DNA of 64,000 nucleotides from Anatilimnocola floriformis (GTDB lineage: Bacteria; Planctomycetota; Planctomycetia; Pirellulales; Pirellulaceae), in assembly GCF_024256385.1 (NCBI RefSeq), contig NZ_JAMLFW010000001.1, positions 3,658,001 through 3,722,000 of the forward strand, in the 5' to 3' direction. Position numbers and translations under genes: made by a program. The number at the start of each line of letters is the position of its first letter. Within the stretch, counting starts at the first letter, position 1. The notes beneath the pieces were generated by a model. It did not search any database, had not been told where the DNA came from, and worked only from the letters and a program-made list of their open reading frames with translations. Below, in pieces: positions 27,606 to 36,400 of the stretch.

Positions 27606-27973
27606 GCAGCACCTGCGGCAACGAGGATGGTGAGTTTGATCGAACCATCGGCGAGTGTTTGCTCGCTGATCGTATGTCCCTTCTTTCGGGCCTCGATCTT
27701 CGCCTTCTCGCAGGCATATCGCTGAAGAAAATGATCGAGTACTTGCTGTTGTCCCCAACGGCCGTTGTAGTTATCAAAGTGCAACTGGCCCGAACTCAGA
27801 TCGCAGACAACCGGGTAGCTCCAACCAGGTAACGTGATGCCCCAACCGGATGCCACCGAGGTGAACAACTTGTGTTGACCATTCACTGGGGCGGAGAGGC
27901 CGAGACGCTTACAGGCTGCTAGAATTGCAGCAACATCTCGGACTTGGGTAGTAATGGAAACGATGTGCGAAAT
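27602..27973 (-). CDS. DUF1257 (Ycf35-like) protein with a probable ATT start
   Basis: The conserved family N-terminus SHIVSITTQVRD starts directly at an ATT codon at 27971-27973, where homologues have Met. AAAGGAG lies six bases upstream. A canonical GTG exists only at 27884-27886, 29 codons inside the domain, which would cut off the first strand and helix. The full product is about 123 residues, usual for the family, with the core VNGQHKLFTSVASGWGITLP, LPGWSYPVVCDL and FDNYNGRWGQQQVLDHFLQ. The final TGA overlaps the DUF2997 start. Ycf35 is a plastid/cyanobacterial gene of unknown biochemical role, commonly found beside Ycf46. If ATT is truly used, expression may be low; alternatively the start has mutated and the gene is impaired. 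Confidence 0.75.
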   Translation of the reverse strand: MSHIVSITTQVRDVAAILAACKRLGLSAPVNGQHKLFTSVASGWGITLPGWSYPVVCDLSSGQLHFDNYNGRWGQQQVLDHFLQRYACEKAKIEARKKGHTISEQTLADGSIKLTILVAAGAA

Positions 27974-28065
27974 GATCAGCTCCTTTCGAGAAATATTGAG
28001 GTCTTAGGAGTGCCTGCTGTCGAATCAAAAAGCAGACATCGGGGTTTGATGGACTTGGTAATGCG

Positions 28066-28617
28066 TTAGCTGTGAGAATCCGCTGCCTGGATTCGTGGTT
28101 CGCCAGAATTGTGTTGCAATCGTGGGAGCCGAGCCGGCTGATCAGAGATGAGTTCCCGAGTCAGCTCATCAATCAGCACATTTCCCTCTTCTTCCCTCGT
28201 TGGTTCTCGCCACAAGCCAACCAGGGAAATCCCTGCCAGCACAAGCGGAGCGACAGCGGCAAACAACACTCCAACGGCGATAATGGAGTTTGCCGTCTGA
28301 GAATCGGTAAGCCGATCCTCGGCGACTTCCGCTCGCGCAACTTCGAGAGCGTCGCGCTGCTTGGCAAGCTCCGCCTGGTCTTGTCGCAGTGCATTTTGCA
28401 TTTCAATGAGTTCACGGCGCGCTTTGGCGTCTGCCTCAACTAATTGCTGGCTGCCCTGCGCGATGCGCTGGGTAGAATCGGCCACGCGTTGATTTTGCAC
28501 TGCTTGTTCATGTGTGACTTGTTGGGCGAGATCTCCGAGCCGCGAATCGCTACTGCATCCCACCATCAGGGTGAGTAAGCTCGCGGTCAGGATGCCCATC
28601 GCCATGTGTTGCTTCAT
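28066..28617 (-). CDS. Coiled-coil lipoprotein with a C-terminal membrane segment
   Basis: A 183-residue protein. The N-terminus ends in a lipobox (LMVGCSS, cleavage before Cys at about 21). A long helical coiled coil follows (about 30-105; HEQAVQNQRVADSTQRI, ARRELIEMQNALRQDQAEL), then one hydrophobic segment (about 110-135; IAVGVLFAAVAPLVLAGISL) and a charged tail. It is probably anchored at both ends in the envelope. It is on the same strand as DUF1257 and the recombinase and lies within the module. It resembles no characterised family I can name. Confidence 0.65.
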   Translation of the reverse strand: MKQHMAMGILTASLLTLMVGCSSDSRLGDLAQQVTHEQAVQNQRVADSTQRIAQGSQQLVEADAKARRELIEMQNALRQDQAELAKQRDALEVARAEVAEDRLTDSQTANSIIAVGVLFAAVAPLVLAGISLVGLWREPTREEEGNVLIDELTRELISDQPARLPRLQHNSGEPRIQAADSHS

Positions 28618-28750
28618 TGGATTTAACTCTCTTGGTAAAAAGGACCTTGCGTAGCAACTCGCGGGTGGCGCGAAGCAACCGCATCTGCCACACGAGCGCC
28701 ACCGCTAAAACAGTCACCGCTACAGAAAAACAGCCGATTAAGATGTTGAT
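28550..28750 (-). CDS. Possible small membrane protein without a canonical start codon
   Basis: A 66-codon frame starting at ATC AAC reads INILIGCFSVAVTVLAVALV, then WQM and a basic tail (RLLRATRELLRK). This looks like a genuine transmembrane segment and stop-transfer sequence. AGAGGAG lies ten bases upstream of the ATC, but there is no ATG, GTG or TTG nearby; the first GTG is 12 codons inside the membrane helix. The 3' end overlaps the start of the lipoprotein gene. Either a rare start is used or the gene lost its start codon. Included with low confidence. Confidence 0.3.
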   Translation of the reverse strand: MNILIGCFSVAVTVLAVALVWQMRLLRATRELLRKVLFTKRVKSNEATHGDGHPDRELTHPDGGMQ

Positions 28751-28830
28751 TTGCTTTTTACTCCTCTCTTGAAAATTGGATTTGTTCGATCAAAGCGACG
28801 CGTCCGCGCTGATAAGCTGTGACGCGATCA

Positions 28831-28998
28831 CTATCGATTCCGTTCTTCAACTCGCTTCGCCTTGTTATGCGGCTGCGATTGAGCAATCTGCTTCACGACC
28901 TTTTGAGCCGTCAGGCGAATCAGTTCCCGCAATGCAGCGTTGATCCGCCGACTGTCCGTGGCCGCGTTTGAGAACGCTGGGCCGGCGTTTTCGGGCAC
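28831..28998 (-). CDS. Small 55-aa helical protein near the recombinase
   Basis: GTG at 28996-28998 with AGGAGAA upstream at normal spacing opens a 55-residue product. It contains DSRRINAALRELIRLTAQKV followed by a basic tail (KAKRVEERNR), an amphipathic helix with charged ends. There is no membrane segment. It lies between the recombinase and the lipoprotein and is too short for ordinary gene finders. It could bind DNA or assist the recombinase, but nothing beyond composition and position supports that. Confidence 0.45.
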   Translation of the reverse strand: MPENAGPAFSNAATDSRRINAALRELIRLTAQKVVKQIAQSQPHNKAKRVEERNR

Positions 28999-29093
28999 TC
29001 AATTTCTCCTGGTTGTGCAAGAAATAGAAAAAGCCTGATCTGGCCGCAGGTGACCTAATCAGGCTTCCGAATTCATTCAGCTAACATTCTCCA

Positions 29094-31034
29094 CTAGTCG
29101 TTCAAAGGTGGCTTTGGCGAAAAGTGATACCGGGGGTGTTTGTGCCGTCGGAACCGATTGTTGTCGTCTGGTGGCTCCGTAACGAGCACATACGGATCTA
29201 AAGTAGCCATCTTCTGCATGAGAGCGTCGAGCTTGAGCGCGTTCTGCACGGCGGGCTGAGTGATCCCCAGTTCTTTACCTACATCTCGCTGAAACATCTT
29301 CCGGCCAATCAACGTTACCACACGCTCGCGATAGGCAATCCGTTGCGGCGGTTCAAACAAATCGACAACAATCTCCTGGCTACGAAACAGCTGTGACTCG
29401 CTTGCCAAGCACTTTAGCTCAGGCACTAACGGTAGCAACGTGAGCGTGAATCTCGCGCGGAGCACGACGTCGCCGCCGTCGATCGGCCGGAAAGGGTCTA
29501 CTACGATTGTCGTGATCAGTTTTTTCATCAGACGCGCGAAGTCTGGCGAATCATGGGCCAGCGACTGGAACGCTTGCTTGGCTAATTGCTTTAGCTCCTC
29601 CATCGATGGCAGACTGACTGCTTCACTTGGTTCCTTTTCAAGATCTCGTAGCTTGTCCTGCCAGTCAGACTTTTCGGCCTCAAGTTGTCGAAGTCGATCG
29701 TATAGACCTGAATTGCCACCGGACTCGCTAACGGCATCAATGATGTTGCCAAGCTTTCGCTCGGTGCCCGCAAGCTTTGCGGAAAACTCGGCATGGCGCA
29801 CTTGCTTAGTGCTCGACTTACGCTCGAGTTCGGCACGTACCTCAGCTTCGTACGTTGCGTCATAGCCAGGCAGGCTACTTATCGCGTCCAGCACGGCTGC
29901 GGCGATCTTCGCAGATGCCTCCGGGCCATTGAACGTGGCGCCGTTCCAGCATGCATATTCACGAGCGCCGTTACACATCAGATTCTGCTTCTTTCCATGG
30001 CCTCCATAAACATAGGGATATCCGCATACTCCACAGGTGACATGCTGACCGGGCCAGACTGTACGTTTCTTGGGACGCCCCAAACGGGGATCCGCCTTAC
30101 CCATTTTGCCCACAGAGTACATGGCATTCTTCAACTCCAACTTGCGAATCAATCGGTCGTAGCGTTCCGCAGCAACGAATGCCAAGTGTGGGCAGAGTCG
30201 CGTCTGCAGCTCTGCTTCAGGTGCTTTAACGGATTTGCGACGGCCCGTCTTATTGACCCGTTTACTGATCCGGCGATTGCGAACTCGCACACCTTTCAGA
30301 ATTGGATTGAAAACTATCCGCCGGACCATCACTCCGGTCCAAGTTTTCCGCCGGCACCATTGACCAGTCGGAACGCCCTGAGCGTTCAGCCAGTCGGCAA
30401 CTTCAGAGTACGATTGGTCGTCTTCAAGTCGTCGAAAGATCTCCTCGATGACGGGCTCCATCTCGGGGCGTTTTTTCAACTGCTCGTCTTTTTCACACTC
30501 CTTCGATTTTTCGTAGCAAAATATTACAGTCTGAACCACACCACCGTTGTTGAAGCGATTTCGGAGTGAACGCCGAATTCGCTTCGCTGTGTCTCGGTTG
30601 TATTGCTCGTGACGAAACGAGGCAAAGAACGAGTTCATCCGCCAATCTTCTTGGGCTGTGTCGATGTTGTCGTTTAACGCAATCAGCCGGACGCCGTGGT
30701 CCTCGCAGAGTTCGCAAAATTCAGAAGCCTGAAGTCGACGCGCGATCCGACCGAGGTCCTCGGAAATCACCAGATCGATTTTGCGGCTCTTGATAAATTT
30801 TTTCAGTCGACGCAGCTCTTTCCGATCAAGGCGTTCGCCGCTTCCTTGCGTTGCCAGAACCTTGACGCCGAACCGTCCTGCGTAATGATCCGTAAGCCAC
30901 TCGCGCACCAGCGCCTCTTGGTCTGCCAGGCTCTTTTCATCTTGCTTATCCGTGCTGATGCGAGCGACGACGACAACACGGAGCTGGCGTCCATTGCGGG
31001 CGACGAGCGGCGGATTCAAATACGATCGCGACAT
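29094..31034 (-). CDS. Large serine recombinase
   Basis: About 646 residues. The resolvase/invertase catalytic domain (about 18-165) has the nucleophile S27 in VARISTDKQ and downstream ISEDLGRIAR. The recombinase domain follows (about 190-290), then a zinc ribbon (CGVCGYPY and later Cys residues, about 335-380), a coiled coil (about 405-480; AKLAGTERKLGNIID, LRQLEAEKSDWQDKL), and a C-terminal region of unknown fold that includes a helix-turn-helix-like segment (KELGITQPAVQNALK). Large serine recombinases integrate and excise phages and islands. I use ATG 31034 because AAAGGGAG lies seven bases upstream; GTG at 31085 has no such site. It is the likely integrase of the module ending at 25.0 kb. 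Confidence 0.9.
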   Translation of the reverse strand: MSRSYLNPPLVARNGRQLRVVVVARISTDKQDEKSLADQEALVREWLTDHYAGRFGVKVLATQGSGERLDRKELRRLKKFIKSRKIDLVISEDLGRIARRLQASEFCELCEDHGVRLIALNDNIDTAQEDWRMNSFFASFRHEQYNRDTAKRIRRSLRNRFNNGGVVQTVIFCYEKSKECEKDEQLKKRPEMEPVIEEIFRRLEDDQSYSEVADWLNAQGVPTGQWCRRKTWTGVMVRRIVFNPILKGVRVRNRRISKRVNKTGRRKSVKAPEAELQTRLCPHLAFVAAERYDRLIRKLELKNAMYSVGKMGKADPRLGRPKKRTVWPGQHVTCGVCGYPYVYGGHGKKQNLMCNGAREYACWNGATFNGPEASAKIAAAVLDAISSLPGYDATYEAEVRAELERKSSTKQVRHAEFSAKLAGTERKLGNIIDAVSESGGNSGLYDRLRQLEAEKSDWQDKLRDLEKEPSEAVSLPSMEELKQLAKQAFQSLAHDSPDFARLMKKLITTIVVDPFRPIDGGDVVLRARFTLTLLPLVPELKCLASESQLFRSQEIVVDLFEPPQRIAYRERVVTLIGRKMFQRDVGKELGITQPAVQNALKLDALMQKMATLDPYVLVTEPPDDNNRFRRHKHPRYHFSPKPPLND

Positions 31035-31079
31035 AGCCAAACTCCCTTTGGGCTTGAACCATGCCAGCCGTTTTCTGAT

Positions 31080-31094
31080 TGACACAGTGTGTCA
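31080..31094. promoter_or_regulatory. 15-base palindrome upstream of the recombinase
   Basis: TGACACAGTGTGTCA is a perfect seven-base inverted repeat around a central G, 46-60 bases upstream of the recombinase ATG at 31034. It suits a dimeric regulator binding site or part of a recombination site. The recombinase itself or the nearby Xre-type protein could be the binder. Confidence 0.4.
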
Positions 31095-31183
31095 GAACAG
31101 GTGAGAAACCCTGAGAGTACGTGACAATTCGTGACTACCGACCGACCGCAACTAAAGATCAAGGCAGCAGGAGGTTACGACTG

Positions 31184-31193
31184 CAAGTGACTG
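31184..31193. repeat. Candidate right direct repeat (CAAGTGACTG)
   Basis: Identical to 24969-24978. See that entry. No longer homology surrounds either copy. Confidence 0.2.
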
Positions 31194-31289
31194 GTGATAG
31201 CCACATTACGGTGAGCAAGGAAGTCGAGTCCCTTGCCCTCCGCTTACGTAAGATGGCGAATTGTCGCGACTTACGCCAATCACTTAGAG

Positions 31290-31322
31290 GCCTCGCAGCT
31301 ATCCGGCTGCGGGGCTTTTTTC
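31290..31322 (+). terminator. Intrinsic terminator
   Basis: GCCTCGCAGC (31290-31299) pairs with GCTGCGGGGC (31306-31315), allowing one G-T pair, with a six-base loop, and is followed by TTTTTTC on the plus strand. No plus-strand gene precedes it closely, so the transcript it ends is unknown; it may be a leftover of a gene displaced by the island. Confidence 0.65.
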
Positions 31323-31437
31323 GTGGGTTTAGACGAAAGTGTAGACTTTTCAACCGCGGCCGCTCCGCCGTCTACTCGGCATTCTGGCCAACGTAGTACG
31401 CCATCGTGGTGCTGATCTCGCGGGTCTGCTCGCTTGC

Positions 31438-32667
31438 TTACTTCGCTGCGCGAATTGCCGGCCAGTCGATTTCATAAAAGCGGCATTCGGTGGCCACTTT
31501 GCCTGGTTCGGCGATGGCTGCCCGCAGACGACCGGCGTGCGGCCAGCTGACGACGCTGATCAGCGTGGAATCTTGTCGAGCTGCGTGCAGCAGACTCTTG
31601 GCCGCGGCGAAGTCGATCGGCTGGCCGCTGGCGAGGCACTTTTCGCATTCGCTCTTGAGAATGCCGCAGCGCCCCTTGGCCAGATCGGCGGCGTTCTTCA
31701 CATGATGATTGGCGACAAACAGAGCGCTCGCGCGTGCCTCTGGTTTGCGAACGACAGCGGTCGGTGAAGTGGCCGAGGGAGTGAATTCGAGAATGATGGG
31801 CGTTTGCTGGCCAAGCTCTGTTTTTGCCGGAACCACGTGCAGCAGGATCGGCAGCGCGAAGTGAGCTTTCACTTGCGAAGTCAATTCTTCCACGGCGGCT
31901 TCGGGCCGAGCGGTTTCCAGATAGCTCCGCATCACCAGGCCCGCGGTGATCGGTTCTTTCGGCAAGACTTCGCGCGGGCTTGGTCCGCCAGTGTCCGGCG
32001 CGATGTACATTCCCACGTCGTTGATCGCCGAGATGCCGCAGCCGATGAAGCCGAAGAACAACGCGTCGATGGTCGGTCGCAGGCCGCTTTCGGCTGGCTC
32101 GATCGACAGCACGCAAAAGTTCTCGCGCGGCAGCAGCGCTGGATAATCGAAGTTGCGACCGACAATCAGTTCGCCGCCTGCGGCAGCCGAACCCCACGCA
32201 GAAAACTGGCTGCAGCGAAAAAGTTCGAAGACATCGGCTGTGTTAAGCAGTACCAGATCGTCGAGATTGAGCGGTCGCTTGATGGCCGTAATGATTCTCT
32301 CTTCGGCGGTGGTGCTCTGTTCGATGCCGGCGAGCATTCCTTGCAATTCGTCTCGAAATCGCTCCGGCAACTGAAACTGCTTCGATAAGACGATCGACGC
32401 CGACCAACCGCCGGGGAGCCGCTTGTTCAAGATGCTGGCGAGTTGATTGCAGCTTTGGACGATTTCCTTGCCCGCCAATTTGCCGTGGGCTTCGCCGCGT
32501 TCGCGATGCGTGCCGCGCAGTTGCAGCACCGGCAGGCCATCCATCTTGCCGCGCCAGCTCTGACCGTGGCGAGCTGTGATTTCCACCGTGGGCTGAGCGG
32601 CAAGCGCCGGATGCAACAACACGCAGGCGACGATCAACGCGGGGAGAGTTTTCCAAAAGGGAAGCAT
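31438..32667 (-). CDS. C45-type (acyl-CoA:6-APA acyltransferase-like) Ntn hydrolase
   Basis: A 409-residue secreted protein. The signal peptide is about 1-23 (PALIVACVLLHPALA). The segment FRCSQFSAWGSAAAGGELIVGRNFDY contains C152, in the position of the autocatalytically exposed Cys nucleophile of C45 family members, followed by the conserved GRNFDY. Upstream, GTHRERGEAHGKL matches the family N-terminal block. Enzymes of this fold hydrolyse or transfer acyl groups on amides, but the physiological substrate here is unknown. ATG at 32667 gives the signal peptide; the longer open frame to 32784 would not. It is divergent from the small exported protein at 32771. Confidence 0.7.
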   Translation of the reverse strand: MLPFWKTLPALIVACVLLHPALAAQPTVEITARHGQSWRGKMDGLPVLQLRGTHRERGEAHGKLAGKEIVQSCNQLASILNKRLPGGWSASIVLSKQFQLPERFRDELQGMLAGIEQSTTAEERIITAIKRPLNLDDLVLLNTADVFELFRCSQFSAWGSAAAGGELIVGRNFDYPALLPRENFCVLSIEPAESGLRPTIDALFFGFIGCGISAINDVGMYIAPDTGGPSPREVLPKEPITAGLVMRSYLETARPEAAVEELTSQVKAHFALPILLHVVPAKTELGQQTPIILEFTPSATSPTAVVRKPEARASALFVANHHVKNAADLAKGRCGILKSECEKCLASGQPIDFAAAKSLLHAARQDSTLISVVSWPHAGRLRAAIAEPGKVATECRFYEIDWPAIRAAK

Positions 32668-32770
32668 TCGTCGATCCTTGGTTGGCCGCGGCCGCAAAAC
32701 TCTTGAGTCCAGTGGCAGAATACCGATACAATTCAGACATCGCCACCACCATCCTTCTGCAGGCAATACC

Positions 32771-33463
32771 ATGCGTCGCCTCAACTGGTTTTATGCTGCC
32801 GGAGGAATTTCGTTGCTCTTTGCCGGCAACGTGGCGTTTGGTCAGGCGGTGCAGCTGCCGACGTTCCAGGTTTTTTCGGTCGATACGACCGTCTCGGTTC
32901 CTGACGGCGGGGGAATGTTGCTCGGAGGCATGAATCGCGCCGCCGATAGCAGCGTGACGCGCGGCTTGCCGCTGGGAAGCAAGCTGCCCGGCCTTGGACG
33001 ACTCGGAACCAACAGCGGCATCAGCAGCACGCGCAGTGCATCGAACATGAGCGTGCACGCCTCGATCATCGACAACCACGAACTCGATGAAGCCGTGCTC
33101 GCCACTGCGGCGGCTCGCCGTGGCAGTTCGCTCACCGACAAGCAGGCCCTCGCCACCCAGCAGCGAGCCGACTTTCTGACTCGCAATCTGGCGACGACGG
33201 ACCGGCCTGTTGTCGAAACGAAATCAGCCGCGCCGAGCGTGGAAGAGATCCGCCGCAAGAACGAACTGGCAGCCGCCAATCGCGACGCCGAAGCCCTGAG
33301 CTATTTCACCAAGGCTCAAGCGGCCGAAGCCGAGCAAAAGCCGGGCGTAGCCAAGGTCTATTACCAGATGGTCGCCCGCCGCGCGACTGGCGAACTCAAA
33401 TTGCTCGCCGAAACTCGCCTCGCCGCGCTCGACCCGCGAGCGAAGTCGCTCGCGGTGAAGTAG
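32771..33463 (+). CDS. Exported protein with a secretin-like signature
   Basis: A 230-residue protein starting at ATG 32771. The signal peptide ends at AGNVAFGQA (about residue 25). Residues about 30-80 read FQVFSVDTTVSVPDGGGMLL, then GGMNRAADSSVTRGLPLGSK and LPGLGRLG. This is the last-beta-hairpin pattern of secretins (VPDGGT, LLGG, RGxP, SKIPxLG). The remainder is alanine-rich and helical, with no second membrane domain, so it is not a full secretin. It ends 14 bases from the convergent giant gene. Role not known. Confidence 0.55.
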   Translation: MRRLNWFYAAGGISLLFAGNVAFGQAVQLPTFQVFSVDTTVSVPDGGGMLLGGMNRAADSSVTRGLPLGSKLPGLGRLGTNSGISSTRSASNMSVHASIIDNHELDEAVLATAAARRGSSLTDKQALATQQRADFLTRNLATTDRPVVETKSAAPSVEEIRRKNELAAANRDAEALSYFTKAQAAEAEQKPGVAKVYYQMVARRATGELKLLAETRLAALDPRAKSLAVK

Positions 33464-33477
33464 CAGCCGCTGCAGAT

Positions 33478-36400
33478 TTACTTCTTCGGCTTGCTTTTTT
33501 GTGGAGGAGGCGCCGTGTTCTCGTAGAGAACCAAGCGACGGTAATGAACTTCCAAGGAAAGGAGGTTCATCGTGGTGACGTACAGCCGGCCGGCATGGGC
33601 CGACCAACGGTCCGGCACCGGGCCGCGAGGTTGCCAGCTGCCAGCAAGCGGGCCCGTCTTAATCTGCGAATTGACCAGCAACGGATTGAGCTTGGCGTTC
33701 CAGGCTTCCCAGTGGTCCCCGCCCATCGCAAACATCACCTGCGTGCCGTAGTACCAATAGTAAGTGTCACGCAGCGGCTCGCGCGGCGTGCCGATCGCAG
33801 GCAGGTTTTTCTTGAGGTAGTCGGCCCCGTTACGCATGATGTCGCTGTCGAGTTTTGTATCGCGATGCATTCGCATCGTCAAACCGACAGCCGTCATGGT
33901 CTTGGTCGCACTCAAACCGTGCCGCTGCTCCGGCGTGTCGGGAGCATACGGGTTGTAACGGAACTCATGCGGAGCGGCGCTCGACTTCTCGGCAGAGTTG
34001 AGCCAGGCATCGATCTTGGCATAGGTCTCTTTGGGCACTGTGAGGTTGGCTAGCTCGCCGCTCTTCAACGCCATCAGCATCCAACCGCTGACGGAAGTAT
34101 CGGAACCAACACCGGGAGCATACCGCCAGCCGCCGCGTTCTTTGTGCTGCGCTTCAACGATGAAGTCGATTGCTTTCTGCGCGGGAACACGGAGTTCGGG
34201 ATCCTGAGTCATGCCATAGGCTTCGCAGAGGGCGATCGCGCCCAGGGCATGGCTGTAAAGCCAGGTGCTTTGATTGGCGTTGTCGTCGGTCGCAACAAAC
34301 AGGTCGCCGTTCTCGCGCTGATGAGCGAGCAGGAACTCGAGACCGGCGCGGACAACGGATTTGTATTCGTGCTCGCGGTGTGTATGGCCGTGCCCCTGGA
34401 ACGCCAGCAGCGCGAGCGCCGTGGCTGCTGTGTCGGAAGACAGTTGCGTTTCCTCTCCATAGCCCTGCAGCGTCCAACGACCATCCGTCAGTTGATTACG
34501 AGCTAAGAATCGCAATCCCAGCTCGATCGTGTTGTCGGTGGCTGGCGGAGGAGCGCCGCGACCGCGGCCACCACCAACACCATTGCCGCGCATTGAACGA
34601 TTGGCGTAAGGATCAGTCGCAATCACCACCGATGTGCTAGTAGCGGGAAGACCGCCGGCCTGCTGACGAAGGAAGCGCGCCGCTTGAACTTGAATATTGA
34701 CGCTGTCCTCGCGGGCCTGCCGCGAATTTAAACCGACGCGCGGTGTGTGCTCGGCGCCGAGACCACCCACGCCATCGGGAGCTTCGATGTTGACCGTCAC
34801 GCTCTCGCTGGTGTTGCGGGTCATCGGGCCGGTCCCCATGTTGCCCATGCCGTGATCGAGTTCGGCTTGAACGACCGCTTCGGTCGGGCCCATCGTGGGC
34901 ATTTCGGCTGCGGTCGAACCGACGCCAGCCACCTGGGTGGTCGCGGCCCGCGCGCCCGGTCCGCCAGCCGTCTTGCCCGGACCGCCGACTTCGGGGCCTT
35001 CGTTGGCTGTGCCCGGGCCTGCGTTTCGTCGGCCGTTGCCTGTGCCCGGCCCGCCGGCGACGGCGGTATCGACGATCTGCGCACCGGCGAGCGCGCCAGT
35101 TGGTCCGCTGCCGATAACGCCGGGGGCTCCACCAGCGAGACGCTGTGGATCGGTCCCTTGCGCGGCGAGAGCCTGGCCGTTCGGTACGCCGCCCGACGCT
35201 GGGGCGCCGGCGACTTCGACAGTTTCGGCGCGCGTATCGGATCCCAGCGTCATACCCTTCGCGGTGCGCGAACCCTTGCCCGTGCCGCCGCCAAACTGTG
35301 TAGCGCCAACCGCGCCGCCGAGTTCTGGAATGTCAGCGCCGCCGCCACCTGTTCCCGCCCGGGCCACGGCGGTGCTGCCGACCTTGCCGGAACCACCGCG
35401 ACCTTCGCCACCCAGCGCGTTACCGCCGCCTGGCTCTCCGTCGAGCAAAGGCGAGCCACCACGGGGTGCGCCGCCGTTACGATTTTGCCGTCCCGTTGCC
35501 GTCGAAGCAGCGGCCACCTGGGGCGAAGCATTGGGAAAGCCTCCGTCCCCTCCAGCGCCCTGCGGCGATTGCACGCCTTCGGCAATGATCGGTCCACCGA
35601 TTGCCAGCTGCGGCCCACCACCCGCGGCCTGACGAGCGAGCCGCTTCGCTTTTTCTTCTTCGTCTTCCAGACCGGCGAGCCCCGCCGCGCCGGAGCCGTT
35701 GCCAGTCCCTTCGCCTGCGCGAGCAACCGCAGAACCGCCCAGCGCACCGGCCGCATTCGCTTCGGCGAGCGGACCTTGTTCAGCAGCTCGCGAAGGGCCA
35801 CCCGAAGCAGCACCGGTGCCGGCCACCTCAGTGCGCGCCGCACTGCCGCCTGCGGGTCCAGGTTCCAAGCCGCTTCCTTGACCTCCGCCCGTGCCGGCAG
35901 GAGCGGCGACATCGTCACCCACGCGGGCCGAGGCGAGCGACATATTCGGACTGCCGCCCATGCCGGCGCGGGAAAGTTGCGGGCCGATCGACTCCAAACC
36001 TGGTTCGCCCTGGCCACCACCACCGGCGCGACCGCTGCCAGTTCCGCCACCGCCGGGACCACCGTTGCCGCCTCGTCCGCCTGCTTCGGCGACGAGTTGC
36101 GGCGGGCCAAAGTCGACTTCGCCAGTGCCGCGAACGCCGGTGACTTCACCGCGGCGAGCATTTGAATCGGCGCGAGTCAGAGTGGCGCTGCTGTTGGCAG
36201 TAATTTCGCCGGCGACATCCGTCGAGCCGGGAGAGCTTGCTTGTTCGCCACCAACCGCGCGAAGCGATGCTGTAGGCATGTCGACACCGCCGCGACCACG
36301 GGCGAGTTGTCCCGGTGCGGTCGGAACCGCCGCATTGCCGGCGGGACCGGTTTGTGTTGTATCTGCGCGACGCGCGGTGGAGGAACCAGCGAGTCCGGTG

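Larger units (their letters stand above)
31086..31437. other. Boundary region with palindrome, candidate right repeat and a terminator
   Basis: About 350 bases between the recombinase and the C45-type hydrolase. It contains the end of the palindrome, the candidate direct-repeat copy at 31184-31193, and the terminator at 31290-31322. No gene is seen. Sequence to the right of it is densely coding and GC-rich, and to the left it is not, which fits an island boundary. Confidence 0.5.

Noticed and set aside
31205-31245. tRNA-like 3' end (GCAAGG loop CCTTGC followed by CCTCCGC)
   Set aside because: Stem and loop sizes do not match a T-arm (loop of ten) and no acceptor or anticodon arm can be built. 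It is probably a simple hairpin.
34747-36165. Long plus-strand reading frame of 472 codons
   Set aside because: It is antisense to the low-complexity part of the giant gene and has no domain; a composition shadow of Gly/Ala/Pro codons.
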